A stretch of DNA of 47,906 bases, from contig CAJUHQ010000011.1 of assembly GCA_910586095.1 (NCBI GenBank), positions 1 to 47,906 on the forward strand, in the 5' to 3' direction. The notes under the pieces were generated by a model. That model did no database searches, had not been told where the DNA came from, and worked only from the letters and a program-made list of their open reading frames with translations. Shown in pieces: positions 37,084 through 45,256 of this stretch. Source of the DNA: an uncultured Lachnospiraceae bacterium. GTDB lineage: Bacteria > Bacillota > Clostridia > Lachnospirales > Lachnospiraceae. Made by a program: the position numbers and the translations under genes. The stretch's first letter is position 1; the number at the start of each line of letters is the position of its first letter.

Positions 37084-37206
37084 GAAGCTATGTCGCTTTA
37101 CAAAATACTAGGATTTATTAAGATAAACTTGTAGTAAGCGGGATATAGCGGAATACCCCGAAATAATACGGGATACCGCGGGACAGTTTTATAGGAGGTA
37201 TATTTC
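37084..37206 (+). promoter_or_regulatory. Leader of the capsid operon with 30-bp spaced direct repeats
   Basis: CGGGATATAGCGG (37139-37151) and CGGGATACCGCGG (37169-37181) are direct repeats 30 bp apart, with an inverted-looking ACCCCG between. They lie just before the first capsid-operon gene and are GC-rich against the surroundings. They are candidate activator (Mor-like) or operator sites. Confidence 0.4.
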
Positions 37207-37869
37207 ATGAATCAGAACGAAAGATTTGAACAGGAAAAAGAATTCAGAGCAGTTGGACAAGAAGTTGACAGGGGAAAAGTGGATTTTGATACTATCTCCT
37301 ACAAGCAGATGGAAGATAATTGGGAGGAGTATATTAGAAATCACATGTTTAATTATCGGTCTGCTTGTGTAAAGGGTGAGATATTTGACAAAATCAATTC
37401 TTATCAAGGCAAGTTGTATTGTTTTCCTGTAAAAAAAGGTTGCAACATCAAAACTGGTGATATCGCATTGTTAAACCAATACTGTGAGGCATTTGCTATT
37501 GATGATGACAGCATACCAGATGAAGAACGAATAATGTCCGAGATTATCGGCACTGTACAGCTTGTATTAAATATGCATAATGAGCAGGATATTATCTTTG
37601 TTAGAGATATGGGGATATTTGAATTTTATAATTCTTCTGCTCCTGATCTTGCTGTAACTACAGATAATATATGTAATGCATGTTATCTAGATGGTACAGG
37701 CTGTGTGTGTATGGATACTCTCAAACCCTTTGCTGGGCAGGTAATCAGTGTTGTAGATAACATTGTCACTGTATTTGTCAGCCTAGAAATTGATGATAAA
37801 AGAAAATGGATATGGAATGAAGATGCATGTAGCAGCAGTTTTAACAAAGAGACAGAAATGGAGGTATAA
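37207..37869 (+). CDS. Unassigned protein before the capsid gene, possible head decoration protein
   Basis: This 220-residue protein has an N-terminal helical part and a beta-rich middle and end (KKGCNIKTGDIALLNQ, then KPFAGQVISVVDNIVTVFV). The 'entry into a beta strand, then G-x-V' pattern is loosely like phage head decoration (DUF2190-like) proteins, often encoded beside the major capsid. The Cys-rich CNACYLDGTGCVCMD segment is unusual for those. It has a strong RBS (ATAGGAGGT) and ends 5 bp before the capsid gene. The decoration role is a weak inference from position and pattern. Confidence 0.5.
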   Translation: MNQNERFEQEKEFRAVGQEVDRGKVDFDTISYKQMEDNWEEYIRNHMFNYRSACVKGEIFDKINSYQGKLYCFPVKKGCNIKTGDIALLNQYCEAFAIDDDSIPDEERIMSEIIGTVQLVLNMHNEQDIIFVRDMGIFEFYNSSAPDLAVTTDNICNACYLDGTGCVCMDTLKPFAGQVISVVDNIVTVFVSLEIDDKRKWIWNEDACSSSFNKETEMEV

Positions 37870-37874
37870 AATAT

Positions 37875-38798
37875 ATGGTAATTACAAATCAAAATTTACA
37901 AGGAATGTATTCCGGCTTTAATGCATTATTTAATAAGGCATTTACAGAGGCTACACCTCAATATGAAAAAGTTGCAATGATTGTACCATCCAGTGGGTCA
38001 GATGAAACATATGGATGGCTTGGACAATTTCCTACATTAAGGGAATGGATTGGAGGAAGAGAAATTTGTAATCTGACAACGGTAGGATACACAATTAAAA
38101 ACAAAGATTATGAACTGACTATTGGTGTTGAACGCAACGATATAATGGATGACAAAATAGGAATTTATTCCCCAATGTTTCAAGAAATGGGAGCTAGTGC
38201 GAAAATGCATCCAGATGAATTAGTTTTTTCGTTATTTGCTGCTGGATTTACAAATAATTGTTATGATGGTGTAACCTTTTTCAGTGATAAACATCCATTA
38301 AATGGGCTCTTTCAATCTAATATGGGAACACTGGAATTAAGTTCTCAATCATACGAGGCTGCTAGAAGCCAGATGATGAATATTAAAGGAGAACACGGAA
38401 AAGTTCTAAAAATAATTCCTGATCTTTTAGTAGTCTCTCCACAAAAAGAAGCAATCGCAAAACAGATCTTGTTTGCTGATTTAATATCAGGCAATACCAA
38501 TATAAACAAAAATACATCTGAACTTCTAGTAGTTCCTGAATTGTCTGATACGCCCGATTATTGGTTTCTTTTATCAACCAAACGCGCCATTAAACCATTT
38601 ATTTTTCAGACACGTGAGAAACCGCGCCTTATATCTAAGACTAATGAAAATGACGATAATGTATTCTTTGAAAACAGATTTCTATATGGATGCAACGCAC
38701 GATACAATGCAGGATATGGATTATGGCAACTCGCTTATGGCAGTACTGGAAAGGATACCTTAAATACTTCTGATTCAACAGATAAAACGAATGAGTAG
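37875..38798 (+). CDS. Mu-like major head (capsid) protein, gpT family
   Basis: This 307-residue protein matches the Mu gpT major-capsid family (HK97 fold). Features are the N-terminal NQNLQGMYSGFNALFNKAF, GWLGQFPTLREWIGGREI, YELTIGVERNDIMDDKIGIY, and the later GVTFFSDKHPL and RFLYGCNARYNAGYGLWQ. Length equals the usual gpT size, so it is not truncated. It lies between the unassigned protein and the protease. Its order (T before I) is opposite to Mu. Confidence 0.92.
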   Translation: MVITNQNLQGMYSGFNALFNKAFTEATPQYEKVAMIVPSSGSDETYGWLGQFPTLREWIGGREICNLTTVGYTIKNKDYELTIGVERNDIMDDKIGIYSPMFQEMGASAKMHPDELVFSLFAAGFTNNCYDGVTFFSDKHPLNGLFQSNMGTLELSSQSYEAARSQMMNIKGEHGKVLKIIPDLLVVSPQKEAIAKQILFADLISGNTNINKNTSELLVVPELSDTPDYWFLLSTKRAIKPFIFQTREKPRLISKTNENDDNVFFENRFLYGCNARYNAGYGLWQLAYGSTGKDTLNTSDSTDKTNE

Positions 38799-38814
38799 AA
38801 ATGAGGTTATCGAA

Positions 38815-39669
38815 ATGTTAATTATTGCAAATTCAGTAGGTATGGATAACGAAAAAGCTCAATCTGTTCCAAATGAAATTAAAATCTTACCTGTAGGAGT
38901 GGTCAACTCCGAAAAGGGAAATTTTATTGTGGACAAAGAAGCCTATGAAGCAATGAAAGCAGAGATGCAACGTCGCGGAGTGGACATTGTAGTTGATTAT
39001 GAACATCAAACATTAAAGGATTGTCAGGCTCCGGCTGGCGGATGGGTGAAAGAGTTAATCTATACCCCGGATGCTATTATTGCAAAAGTGGAGTGGACAT
39101 CACGGGCAAAGGAGTATCTAGAAAACAAAGAATACAAATACATATCTCCTGTGGTATTGACAAGAAAAAAAGATAGAAAGGCAATTGTATTACATAGTCT
39201 TGCACTTACTAATACACCTGCTATCAATGGAATGTTCGCTATAGTAAATTCTGTTAAAACAGATTCTGAAGAAGATGATGGAGGTATTAAGTCAATGGAT
39301 ATGCTAAAAATTAAAGAACTTTTAGGACTGCCAGCAAAAGCGACAGATGAAGAAGTAATGGCTACACTTATAGAAAGACTTTCTATAGTTGAAAAACAAG
39401 CCCATAAACTCGAGGTTGATAATGCTCTTGATAATGCTCTTAGAAGTGGTAAAATTATGTCATGTCAACTAAACGATATGCGTACATTCGCTGAATTTGA
39501 TATAGAAAAGTTTAAAGCCTTTATCAATAAGGCGCCTCAAGTCGTTCCGATGGGAAAGATAAACTTTCCTGATACACCAAAAAGAGCTTCAGGGGATGCA
39601 AAAGATATATGCAAAGCTTTAGGATTATCAATAGGAGACTATGAAAAATATAATAGTATAGAATTTTAA
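38815..39669 (+). CDS. Mu-like prophage protease/scaffold, gpI family
   Basis: The protein is 284 residues from ATG 38815, which has GAGG 8 nt upstream; an in-frame ATG at 38791 overlaps the capsid stop. The protease part (about 1-150) has the gpI motifs IKILPVGVV, DIVVDYEHQT, APAGGWVKEL, VEWTSRAKEYLE, YKYISPVVL and SLALTNTPAINGM. The C-terminal part (about 160-284) is helical and scaffold-like (KIKELLGLPAKATDEEV). In Mu this protein matures the head and its tail guides capsid assembly. Confidence 0.9.
   Translation: MLIIANSVGMDNEKAQSVPNEIKILPVGVVNSEKGNFIVDKEAYEAMKAEMQRRGVDIVVDYEHQTLKDCQAPAGGWVKELIYTPDAIIAKVEWTSRAKEYLENKEYKYISPVVLTRKKDRKAIVLHSLALTNTPAINGMFAIVNSVKTDSEEDDGGIKSMDMLKIKELLGLPAKATDEEVMATLIERLSIVEKQAHKLEVDNALDNALRSGKIMSCQLNDMRTFAEFDIEKFKAFINKAPQVVPMGKINFPDTPKRASGDAKDICKALGLSIGDYEKYNSIEF
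39295..39669 (+). CDS. Possible internal scaffold product (Mu gpZ-like) in frame within the protease gene
   Basis: An in-frame ATG at 39295 follows GGAGG (39280-39284) at 10-nt spacing. It opens exactly at the boundary between protease and helical scaffold parts and would give a 124-residue scaffold alone. Mu makes its scaffold gpZ from an internal start of gene I in the same way. Expression here is inferred from the ribosome site only. Confidence 0.5.
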   Translation: MDMLKIKELLGLPAKATDEEVMATLIERLSIVEKQAHKLEVDNALDNALRSGKIMSCQLNDMRTFAEFDIEKFKAFINKAPQVVPMGKINFPDTPKRASGDAKDICKALGLSIGDYEKYNSIEF

Positions 39670-39686
39670 TATTGGGAGAAGAGTAT

Positions 39687-39965
39687 ATGGACAGAATTCA
39701 AAAAGAATTGGCTTCAGAGTTGACAATAGAGGATATACCCGATAGCCATCGCCCTATAGTTGAACTTATCGGACTGGAAAAGTTCATTCTCCTATGTGAA
39801 TATGCAATGGGAGATGAGTTATATTTTCTACGAGTTGACAAGATTCTTATGCCTGCCAGAAACAGGCGAATTAGAAAAGAATATAATGGATACAATAAAA
39901 AAGAACTCGCCCAAAAGTATGACCTAACCATTCAACAAATTAAAAATATAATACGAAATATATAA
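39687..39965 (+). CDS. Mor-family transcription activator
   Basis: This 92-residue protein has the Mor fold: N-terminal dimerisation helices (DIPDSHRPIVELIGLEKFIL) and a C-terminal helix-turn-helix (KEYNGYNKKELAQKYDLTIQ then QIKNIIRN). In Mu, Mor turns on middle transcription leading to late genes. Here it is the last gene of the capsid operon. It may form a positive loop on the operon promoter at 37.1 kb. ATG 39687 has GGGAGAAGAG upstream. Confidence 0.85.
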   Translation: MDRIQKELASELTIEDIPDSHRPIVELIGLEKFILLCEYAMGDELYFLRVDKILMPARNRRIRKEYNGYNKKELAQKYDLTIQQIKNIIRNI

Positions 39966-40014
39966 AATGATCTGACTGGATATAAAGAATAATGTATCCA
40001 GTCAGATCATTTTT
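39964..40014. terminator. Bidirectional terminator between the capsid and transposition operons
   Basis: AAAATGATCTGACTGGATA (39964-39982) pairs with TATCCAGTCAGATCATTTTT (39995-40014), a stem of about 19 bp with T runs on both strands. It ends the two convergent operons of the transposon. Confidence 0.93.
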
Positions 40015-40119
40015 AATAGTATACTATTCAACATACAAAATAAAAATCTTGCATAAAATCGCCATAAAGGGCTTTTTGAATGGACAGTCAATAGAAAAAT
40101 CAATAGAGTTATTTTATAT

Positions 40120-40142
40120 GCGTTATAACGCGTTACAACGCG
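40120..40142. promoter_or_regulatory. Overlapping palindromes at the 3' end of the early operon
   Basis: GCGTTATAACGC (40120-40131) and CGCGTTACAACGCG (40129-40142) are two overlapping near-perfect palindromes just beyond the last early gene. They are candidate protein-binding sites, for instance an internal transposase enhancer or strong gyrase site; Mu has such a site near its centre. Function is unknown. Confidence 0.35.
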
Positions 40143-40157
40143 GTTGTAGGCATATTG

Positions 40158-40454
40158 CTATAAGTTCATAAGGGTACGGAAAAGCCGAACACCTTCTTTA
40201 AATCCTTTATGGTACGCAACCATACTTGCTGTTTGTGCAATGGCGCAACCATAATCTAATAGTTTGTCTTGAGCCTCTTCAGATATATTATAGTCTTCTG
40301 CCATTCTACGACAAACAAAATCTATATATTCATATGTTTCTCTTCCACATGTGCCAAAATCACCTTCATGCAAGGCAGATTGAATAATTTTGCCTATGTT
40401 CTCTTTTGAAATATTTAATTCCTTATCAAGATCTATGTATCTAAATTCTTTCAT
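40158..40454 (-). CDS. Small early protein of the Mu-like transposon, unknown
   Basis: This 98-residue, mostly helical, acidic protein (KELNISKENIGKIIQSALHE then TASMVAYHKGFKEGVRLFR) has RBS TAGGAGGAAAGG at its start. It is the last gene of the leftward early operon, after the 66-residue gene. Mu has several small accessory genes downstream of B, but I cannot match this one. Confidence 0.65.
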   Translation of the reverse strand: MKEFRYIDLDKELNISKENIGKIIQSALHEGDFGTCGRETYEYIDFVCRRMAEDYNISEEAQDKLLDYGCAIAQTASMVAYHKGFKEGVRLFRTLMNL

Positions 40455-40472
40455 TGCCTTTCCTCCTAAATT

Positions 40473-40673
40473 TTAATGATTTTTCTTAAAATGAATAATA
40501 TTATTTGTTTCTTCCTGTTTTGGAGATATATCACGAGTTCTTTTAAATAGTATAAATGTAGCCAATTCTAATACTTCATGTTTTTCATGGTCGTCAAGTA
40601 TTCTATAACTTTCCAGAAGTTTTCGTTCATCTGTTGTCATTCTATTCCGTTTTAAATTTGTAACCATCCTCAT
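40473..40673 (-). CDS. Small early protein of the Mu-like transposon, unknown
   Basis: This 66-residue basic protein has a helical core RMTTDERKLLESYRILDDHE and EVLELATFILFKRTR, the latter reminiscent of the helix-rich ends of small Firmicutes regulators. RBS AAAGGTGAT lies 7 nt before ATG 40673. It is co-directional with MuB but separated from it by a hairpin. The role is unknown. Confidence 0.6.
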   Translation of the reverse strand: MRMVTNLKRNRMTTDERKLLESYRILDDHEKHEVLELATFILFKRTRDISPKQEETNNIIHFKKNH

Positions 40674-40756
40674 TTATAAATCACCTTTCCATTGTTCTAA
40701 GACTTTGCTAATAATATTAGGGAGGACTACTTGTTAAAAATAAGAATATAGGCTAT

Positions 40757-40790
40757 AATAATACTGGGAGCTGTCACTCCCAATATTATT
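40757..40790 (-). terminator. Hairpin after the MuB gene
   Basis: AATAATACTGGGAG pairs with CTCCCAATATTATT (one mismatch) around CTGTCA. It may attenuate transcription between transposition genes and the two small downstream genes. Confidence 0.6.
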
Positions 40791-40802
40791 ATTTACCTCT
40801 TT

Positions 40803-41507
40803 TTATTGCTCCCCATTTCTGAGCTGGTAGGCTGATTGCAGGTAGTCAATATTAAGAGGTTCTTTTTCGTTATCCCGAAACTGTAACGCAATGTTAAGAA
40901 CCTTTACACAATTCCTAATACCACCACGCTGCAAAGCTAATTTGTGAAGATATAGAAGGCTTTCTTTATCCAATGTATACAAATTAAAAATAGCTGTGAT
41001 ATCTTCTAGTGATGGTTCTACTATATGCCTGCGTATTCCAATTCGGCTATAAAGCTGTGCAAAGTGAGCTTGTCCCCTGCCATGCATCCTGTCATACACT
41101 GTAGGATTTCCACACAATACAATCCCCGATTCTGTAACATCATTGATTGCTCTAATGTTTTCTAATGCTCTAAGTGATAAATGTTGTGCTTCATCAATAA
41201 TAATTAATTTGGGAGTTATCTTTAGATAGTCAATGATCGCATCTACAAGAACTCTATCTGTTCCACGCTGTAATTTTCCAATATAGGAAAGGATTTTTTC
41301 ACTGACTCCTTTTGCTGATTTGTCACAATCTTTCAGTTCTATATAGATTGCATCTGAATGTGTCCTTACATAGTGTTTTAAGGAAACTGTTTTTCCTAGT
41401 CCTGCATCTCCATAAATTAATGATATATCCCCAGCAGATTTTGCAAAAGAAACTGCTATATTAATATCATTAAAAGTCTGTGTGTGTGCTATTTCTGTTT
41501 TATTCAT
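40803..41507 (-). CDS. MuB/TniB-like AAA+ ATPase, transposition target selector
   Basis: This 234-residue AAA+ ATPase has Walker A YGDAGLGKTVSLK, Walker B LIIIDEAQHLS and sensor-1 GIVLCGNPTVYDRM. In Mu, B binds target DNA, activates MuA and gives target immunity. Compared with Mu B it is short and lacks the longer N-terminal helix-turn-helix region. RBS GAAAGGAGAG precedes ATG 41507. It starts 34 bp after MuA's stop, in the same operon. Confidence 0.9.
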   Translation of the reverse strand: MNKTEIAHTQTFNDINIAVSFAKSAGDISLIYGDAGLGKTVSLKHYVRTHSDAIYIELKDCDKSAKGVSEKILSYIGKLQRGTDRVLVDAIIDYLKITPKLIIIDEAQHLSLRALENIRAINDVTESGIVLCGNPTVYDRMHGRGQAHFAQLYSRIGIRRHIVEPSLEDITAIFNLYTLDKESLLYLHKLALQRGGIRNCVKVLNIALQFRDNEKEPLNIDYLQSAYQLRNGEQ

Positions 41508-41541
41508 AACTCTCCTTTCTCATATAAGCCCTAGTTGTATG

Positions 41542-43515
41542 TCATTCATTGATAACATTGCGACTAGTTTTTTCTAAATCAAGCATCTTCTTTTTAAATT
41601 TATCAGCTAGTTCTTTCTGTCGATCTGTCACAGCTTTCTTTCTTGTCTTACTCTGGTTAAGGACATTCTCATAATTACGATCAATTTCAGACATAGAAAT
41701 CTGCCTTGCAGCTTCCTCAGCTTTTTCATTCCTTGTAATCTCAATCATTGAAGAAGGTGGAATTTCGGTTTTGGGTGCATTATCTGCCAATCTTTGTAGT
41801 ATATTACTAACTACTGTAACATTTTGCGTGTCCTTATGAGAAACATAAGAATCTAATAGTGCATGTTTTACTGTTTTCTTTTTGCGGTTTTCTTCCTCAT
41901 ATTCTTCATTGGTTATATTTAAGCTGTGTTTTGGCTTTTCATAAGCAACAAACAGAAAATTTTCATTAGTATCATAAATATATATAACTTCCGGTTTTTC
42001 AGGATCATACTTGGCAAGTACAAGCTGATCTGCATATTTTGCTCGATCTGCACCATCTATAGTGTCATAAATTACATTATTAAAAACAATTCCTTCCCTT
42101 CCAACTTTTCTTTTACCCTTGACACGCATCAAACAAAGACTCAATACTTTTTCTGAAGCAGTACGCTTTGTAAAAGGAAGTTTTGCATACATTTCATTGG
42201 GACTTTTTCCGTCCATTCCTTCACCAGTATGTGCGCTATTGTTATATATCTCATACACATACTTATTGTGCAGTTTTATAAATTCCTCTATTGTTGGATA
42301 TTCCATTATATCAAGTTTTTTTAAGTTTTCTGGCCGCTGTTTAGCATTGCTTCCAGCATAAGACTGAAATAGTTTACCAAACTGACTTTCTGCTGTTCTA
42401 AAAAATCTTTCTATCAGTTTAGCCTTTGCATTATATGGAATAGCAAATATAGTTTTTATCCCTAATCCAGATGCAAGAGTAGATTCTAATCTATCATTAT
42501 CTTGTTGATTAAACAGATCACGCGCCTTATAATCTTTTCCGTTATCGAGTAAAACATTTTCTGGTATTCCAAACTGTTCTACTGCTAATTTGAAAGAGTA
42601 TAAGACAATATCAGAATTGGGAGCTTCCACTCTTAAATAACTTGATAATATTTTTCGTGTTCTCTTATCAATCCAATAAGTTCCCCACAATCTTACAGGT
42701 TTCCACCCACCTTTTCTGTCGGGTATCCTAACAAATACGTCCCATATATGATGGTCAGATACCCATACTTCATTAGGATGTAGTGATATATAGTCCTGAC
42801 CCATAAAATTTTCATATTTGTCCTTGTAAGCCTTTTCGCCTTCTCTGTATCGTGTGATAATAGCTGGATGTATACCAGCTACAAAATTGAGAAAAGCCTT
42901 TTTTCCAGGAATTTTGTCACCGTTTGTATTTGCTTCTAATTGTGTCATTCTAAGACAAAAATCAAATGAGGGTTTTGTTTCACGAAGATAGTAACCACAA
43001 AATATTTTTTGATACTTTTCAGAAACTTCACTTTTGCCTCTGTTATATCCACCTCTCTTGTCAATTAACTTAGTAGGATCACCGCGTGGACTTTCATCCA
43101 TCCATCTATATAATGAACTTTTTGCTATGTAAAACTCTGTATGTTCGCTATTCCATTGTGTTACGAAAACATCTATTGCTTCACCCTTCTTCATTCCCTC
43201 TTTAAGTGCCTGTTTCAAGAATTTGTTGTAAGTTCTGACTACCTTTCCTTTTAATTCTCCTTTTTCTTTTTGTGAATTTGTAGCTTCGAAATCCGTGTTG
43301 ACAACGGGAAGACATTCGTCGCTGTTTTGATTATGATAGGCTTTTTGTGCCTGCTCTGGAAGTGATTCTAATAGAATTTGCATGCACCTTCCGCCTCGAC
43401 CTGTATTTGAAGATATGTATCGATATTTAAACTCGCCTTTTTTTGCCTTTTTTCCAATTGTACTTTTATCATAGCTTAATAAAGTAGCAACCTCTTTAGT
43501 TGATAACCAAGTCAT
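41542..43515 (-). CDS. MuA-family DDE transposase
   Basis: This 657-residue transposase starts with an excisionase-like winged helix (MTWLSTKEVATLLSYDKSTI). End-binding HTH domains run to about 240. The RNase-H-like core has catalytic D254 (VWVSDHH), D324 (VLLDNGKDY) and E369 (KLIERFF). The Mu-transpos_C beta barrel (about 450-540) and a basic tail for MuB contact (ESRKK...-like, KKAVTDRQKELADKFKKKM) follow. Spacing and length match MuA (663 residues). ATG 43515 has GAGGTGAT 8 nt upstream. Confidence 0.95.
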   Translation of the reverse strand: MTWLSTKEVATLLSYDKSTIGKKAKKGEFKYRYISSNTGRGGRCMQILLESLPEQAQKAYHNQNSDECLPVVNTDFEATNSQKEKGELKGKVVRTYNKFLKQALKEGMKKGEAIDVFVTQWNSEHTEFYIAKSSLYRWMDESPRGDPTKLIDKRGGYNRGKSEVSEKYQKIFCGYYLRETKPSFDFCLRMTQLEANTNGDKIPGKKAFLNFVAGIHPAIITRYREGEKAYKDKYENFMGQDYISLHPNEVWVSDHHIWDVFVRIPDRKGGWKPVRLWGTYWIDKRTRKILSSYLRVEAPNSDIVLYSFKLAVEQFGIPENVLLDNGKDYKARDLFNQQDNDRLESTLASGLGIKTIFAIPYNAKAKLIERFFRTAESQFGKLFQSYAGSNAKQRPENLKKLDIMEYPTIEEFIKLHNKYVYEIYNNSAHTGEGMDGKSPNEMYAKLPFTKRTASEKVLSLCLMRVKGKRKVGREGIVFNNVIYDTIDGADRAKYADQLVLAKYDPEKPEVIYIYDTNENFLFVAYEKPKHSLNITNEEYEEENRKKKTVKHALLDSYVSHKDTQNVTVVSNILQRLADNAPKTEIPPSSMIEITRNEKAEEAARQISMSEIDRNYENVLNQSKTRKKAVTDRQKELADKFKKKMLDLEKTSRNVINE

Positions 43516-43537
43516 ATATAAATCACCTCAATCAAAT

Positions 43538-43738
43538 TTATTTAGAATTAACCTCAACAATTACGTCAAGACTAACTGAAAGAACTTCTGCAATTCTAAC
43601 TAATAATTGTAATGATGGATATGCTTTTCCAGTAATAATTTGATTGATATGTCCCTTAGTGACTCCGCATTGTTTTGCTAACCATGTTTGTGTTTTTCGT
43701 TGATTATGTAATAATTCACTTATATTTTTACCAATCAT
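43538..43738 (-). CDS. Ner-like HTH regulator (XRE family)
   Basis: This 66-residue single-domain XRE helix-turn-helix protein (TWLAKQCGVTKGHINQIITG) is the first gene of the leftward early operon, 22 bp before MuA. Its place equals ner in Mu, which damps early and repressor promoters. RBS AAGGAGAGG precedes ATG 43738. Confidence 0.85.
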   Translation of the reverse strand: MIGKNISELLHNQRKTQTWLAKQCGVTKGHINQIITGKAYPSLQLLVRIAEVLSVSLDVIVEVNSK

Positions 43739-43822
43739 TTCTCCTCTCCTTTTGTGACATTTAATATTGTGTATTCAACAATGTTAAATTATAATATACT
43801 TAGTTCATTAAAATCATTATAA

Positions 43823-43866
43823 TTCAACTTAGTTTATTTGTAAAGCAAAAAATAAACTAAGTTGAA
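43823..43866. promoter_or_regulatory. Early-switch operator: perfect 17-bp inverted repeat
   Basis: TTCAACTTAGTTTATTT (43823-43839) and its exact inverse AAATAAACTAAGTTGAA (43850-43866) lie between the divergent ner-like and repressor genes. A third half-like site, ATACTTAGTTCATTA, is at about 43797-43811. Their shared core ACTTAGTT suggests operators for the repressor and Ner-like protein. A TATAAT-like box sits at about 43792. Confidence 0.75.
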
Positions 43867-43880
43867 GTTTTGGAGGGAAT

Positions 43881-44444
43881 ATGAAAGATATTTGTCTTAG
43901 AATGAAAGAATTAAGAACCAAACTTGAAATGTCACAAGTTGAATTTGCCAAAAATATTGGTGTTACTAATGCACATATTTCTAAAATTGAAAAAGGTGGA
44001 ACTGTTCCGTCTGATGCTTTGATTAAACTTATTTCAAAAGAATATCAAGTAAATGAGAATTGGCTAAAAACGGGAGTTGAACCTATATTTATATACGAAG
44101 TTTTAGACGAAGCCGAAGAATACTTAATAAACTCAACACAAACATTTAGTAAATTATTATCTTCAGATTCATATATGCTTCGTGGTTTAGCTGCGGAATT
44201 AAAATTTTACTTCTCGAGCATTACAGATGTTTCATATTTAGAAGATAGTCAAAAAATGAAATATTTATCAATATTTAAAGATATGCTCGTAACCATAAAT
44301 CAATATAATTTAATGATAAAAGATTCTATGCTAACTAAGCAATTAGTTTTGGATGATATTTTTAATGAGCATTTTGAAAAGTATAAGAAAAGCATAGAAA
44401 AATGCATAAATGAGTATAAAGAACTGTCAAAAGATAATCCCTAG
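43881..44444 (+). CDS. Transposon repressor, XRE family (Mu c-like role)
   Basis: This 187-residue protein has an N-terminal XRE helix-turn-helix (QVEFAKNIGVTNAHISKIEK), the NWLKTGVEP link, and a helical C-terminal half for oligomerisation. It is divergent from the ner-like/MuA operon across the paired operators, so it is the likely lysogeny-type repressor. No LexA-like cleavage domain is seen. RBS TTGGAGGGA precedes ATG 43881. It ends about 210 bp before the right terminus, which is full of repeats. Confidence 0.85.
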   Translation: MKDICLRMKELRTKLEMSQVEFAKNIGVTNAHISKIEKGGTVPSDALIKLISKEYQVNENWLKTGVEPIFIYEVLDEAEEYLINSTQTFSKLLSSDSYMLRGLAAELKFYFSSITDVSYLEDSQKMKYLSIFKDMLVTINQYNLMIKDSMLTKQLVLDDIFNEHFEKYKKSIEKCINEYKELSKDNP

Positions 44445-44654
44445 AAAATTTCCTTTAGTATAAAATATAAAAAATCTATCATATTATACAAACCTTGACT
44501 AATCAGTATTTAGGAGATTTTTCATTATCTATAAAAATCCTTTAGTAATTCCATTTTTCTCATTTTAATCCTTTAGTCAAAATTTAGTTGAAAGCCGTAT
44601 AAACACTGACTTTTTTTGACTAAAGGAATTTCTCATTTTGCGGGGAAAGTTACA
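44445..44654. promoter_or_regulatory. Right end: array of transposase-site repeats
   Basis: TTCTCATTTT, the inverse of the left-end core, occurs at 44557-44566 and 44630-44641 (the latter in the terminal repeat with GCGGGGAAA). TCCTTTAGT occurs at 44451, 44538 and 44569 and inverted at 44619-44627. The non-coding 200 bp before the CA end thus holds two repeat families, as expected for a Mu-type right end. Confidence 0.7.
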
Positions 44655-44659
44655 GCTAC
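44655..44659. repeat. Target-site duplication GCTAC, right copy
   Basis: GCTAC directly follows the CA end of the transposon and equals 37030-37034. Joining the flanks restores ...CTG GTG GCT ACT TAG. Confidence 0.9.
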
Positions 44660-44672
44660 TTAGAGAAAAGTA

Positions 44673-45249
44673 ATGAAGAATAACGAACACGAAATCGTGG
44701 TGGTTGGAAATTCACCGACAACCATTTGGTGGTCGTTAAGGATTTCTAATGTGAAAATAGTTCACAGAAAAAATGATACAGCCGAAAAAAGGTTCTATTA
44801 AAATAATTACCATTACAGGACAATTAAAACAATCTGTAAAAATCAATATTCAAAAGATTCTGATAACTATCAACTGTTTCGACTGTTCAAAGTTGAATAG
44901 TGAAATCCTATTAAATAATGATGAAAACTGAATATTTGAAAATGTGAGTATGGTAAAAGATTGCGCCGTTTTTGGCGTGGTCTTGTTACAATGCGATCAA
45001 TCAGGAAGGGACTTAAAAGTTTTAAGACCCATGAATCAACAAAGGGGTGAATGAAACATTTATCCCTATAAACAAAAAGAGGATGTTAAAATTTTTAACA
45101 GGCTTAAGTAACAACCATTTGGTTGTAAGTAAAAACTACTCAAGCGAAAATTATCTTTAGTAAATTTCTATCTGCCAGTAGAACAAAAAAGAGAATATAT
45201 ATTTACCAGAAAGAGAAATGTAGAAGTATTTATTGTAAAGGTGATTTAG
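44673..45249 (+). other. Hairpin-interrupted reading frame A (candidate bypass gene)
   Basis: A frame starts at ATG 44673 (MKNNEHEIVVVGNSPT). After a 43-nt gap with hairpins, coding-like sequence continues one frame over (EKMIQPKKGSIKIITITGQL) and holds that frame to TAG 45247, broken by stops at 44929, 45052, 45109 and 45130. Two stop regions carry clear hairpins: AGGG-G-TGAATG / CATTTA-T-CCCT (45043-45067) between two CAA codons (45040, 45073), and ACAACC-ATTT-GGTTGT (45111-45126) between AAG-TAA (45106) and AAG (45142). Joining at the repeated codons gives a basic protein of about 150 residues (end: NVEVFIVKVI). No family is recognised. It might instead be a decayed gene. Confidence 0.45.
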
Positions 45250-45256
45250 TTGAAAA

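Larger units (their letters stand above)
37035..44654. mobile_element. Mu-like transposon carrying a capsid and protease but no other recognised virion genes
   Basis: This 7,620-bp element has termini TGTAA...TTACA, inverted repeats sharing TTTCCCCGCAAAATGAGAAA, and GCTAC duplicated outside both ends. Rightward genes are an unassigned protein, gpT-like capsid, gpI-like protease/scaffold and a Mor-like activator. Leftward genes are a Ner-like HTH, MuA, MuB and two small genes. The repressor is divergent from ner. One strong hairpin terminates both convergent operons. All frames are intact. Portal, terminase, tail, gam, lysis and mom-like genes are absent, and there is no room for them between the mapped ends. 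The ends, duplication and intact genes argue for an active unit rather than a random deletion. Confidence 0.9.
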
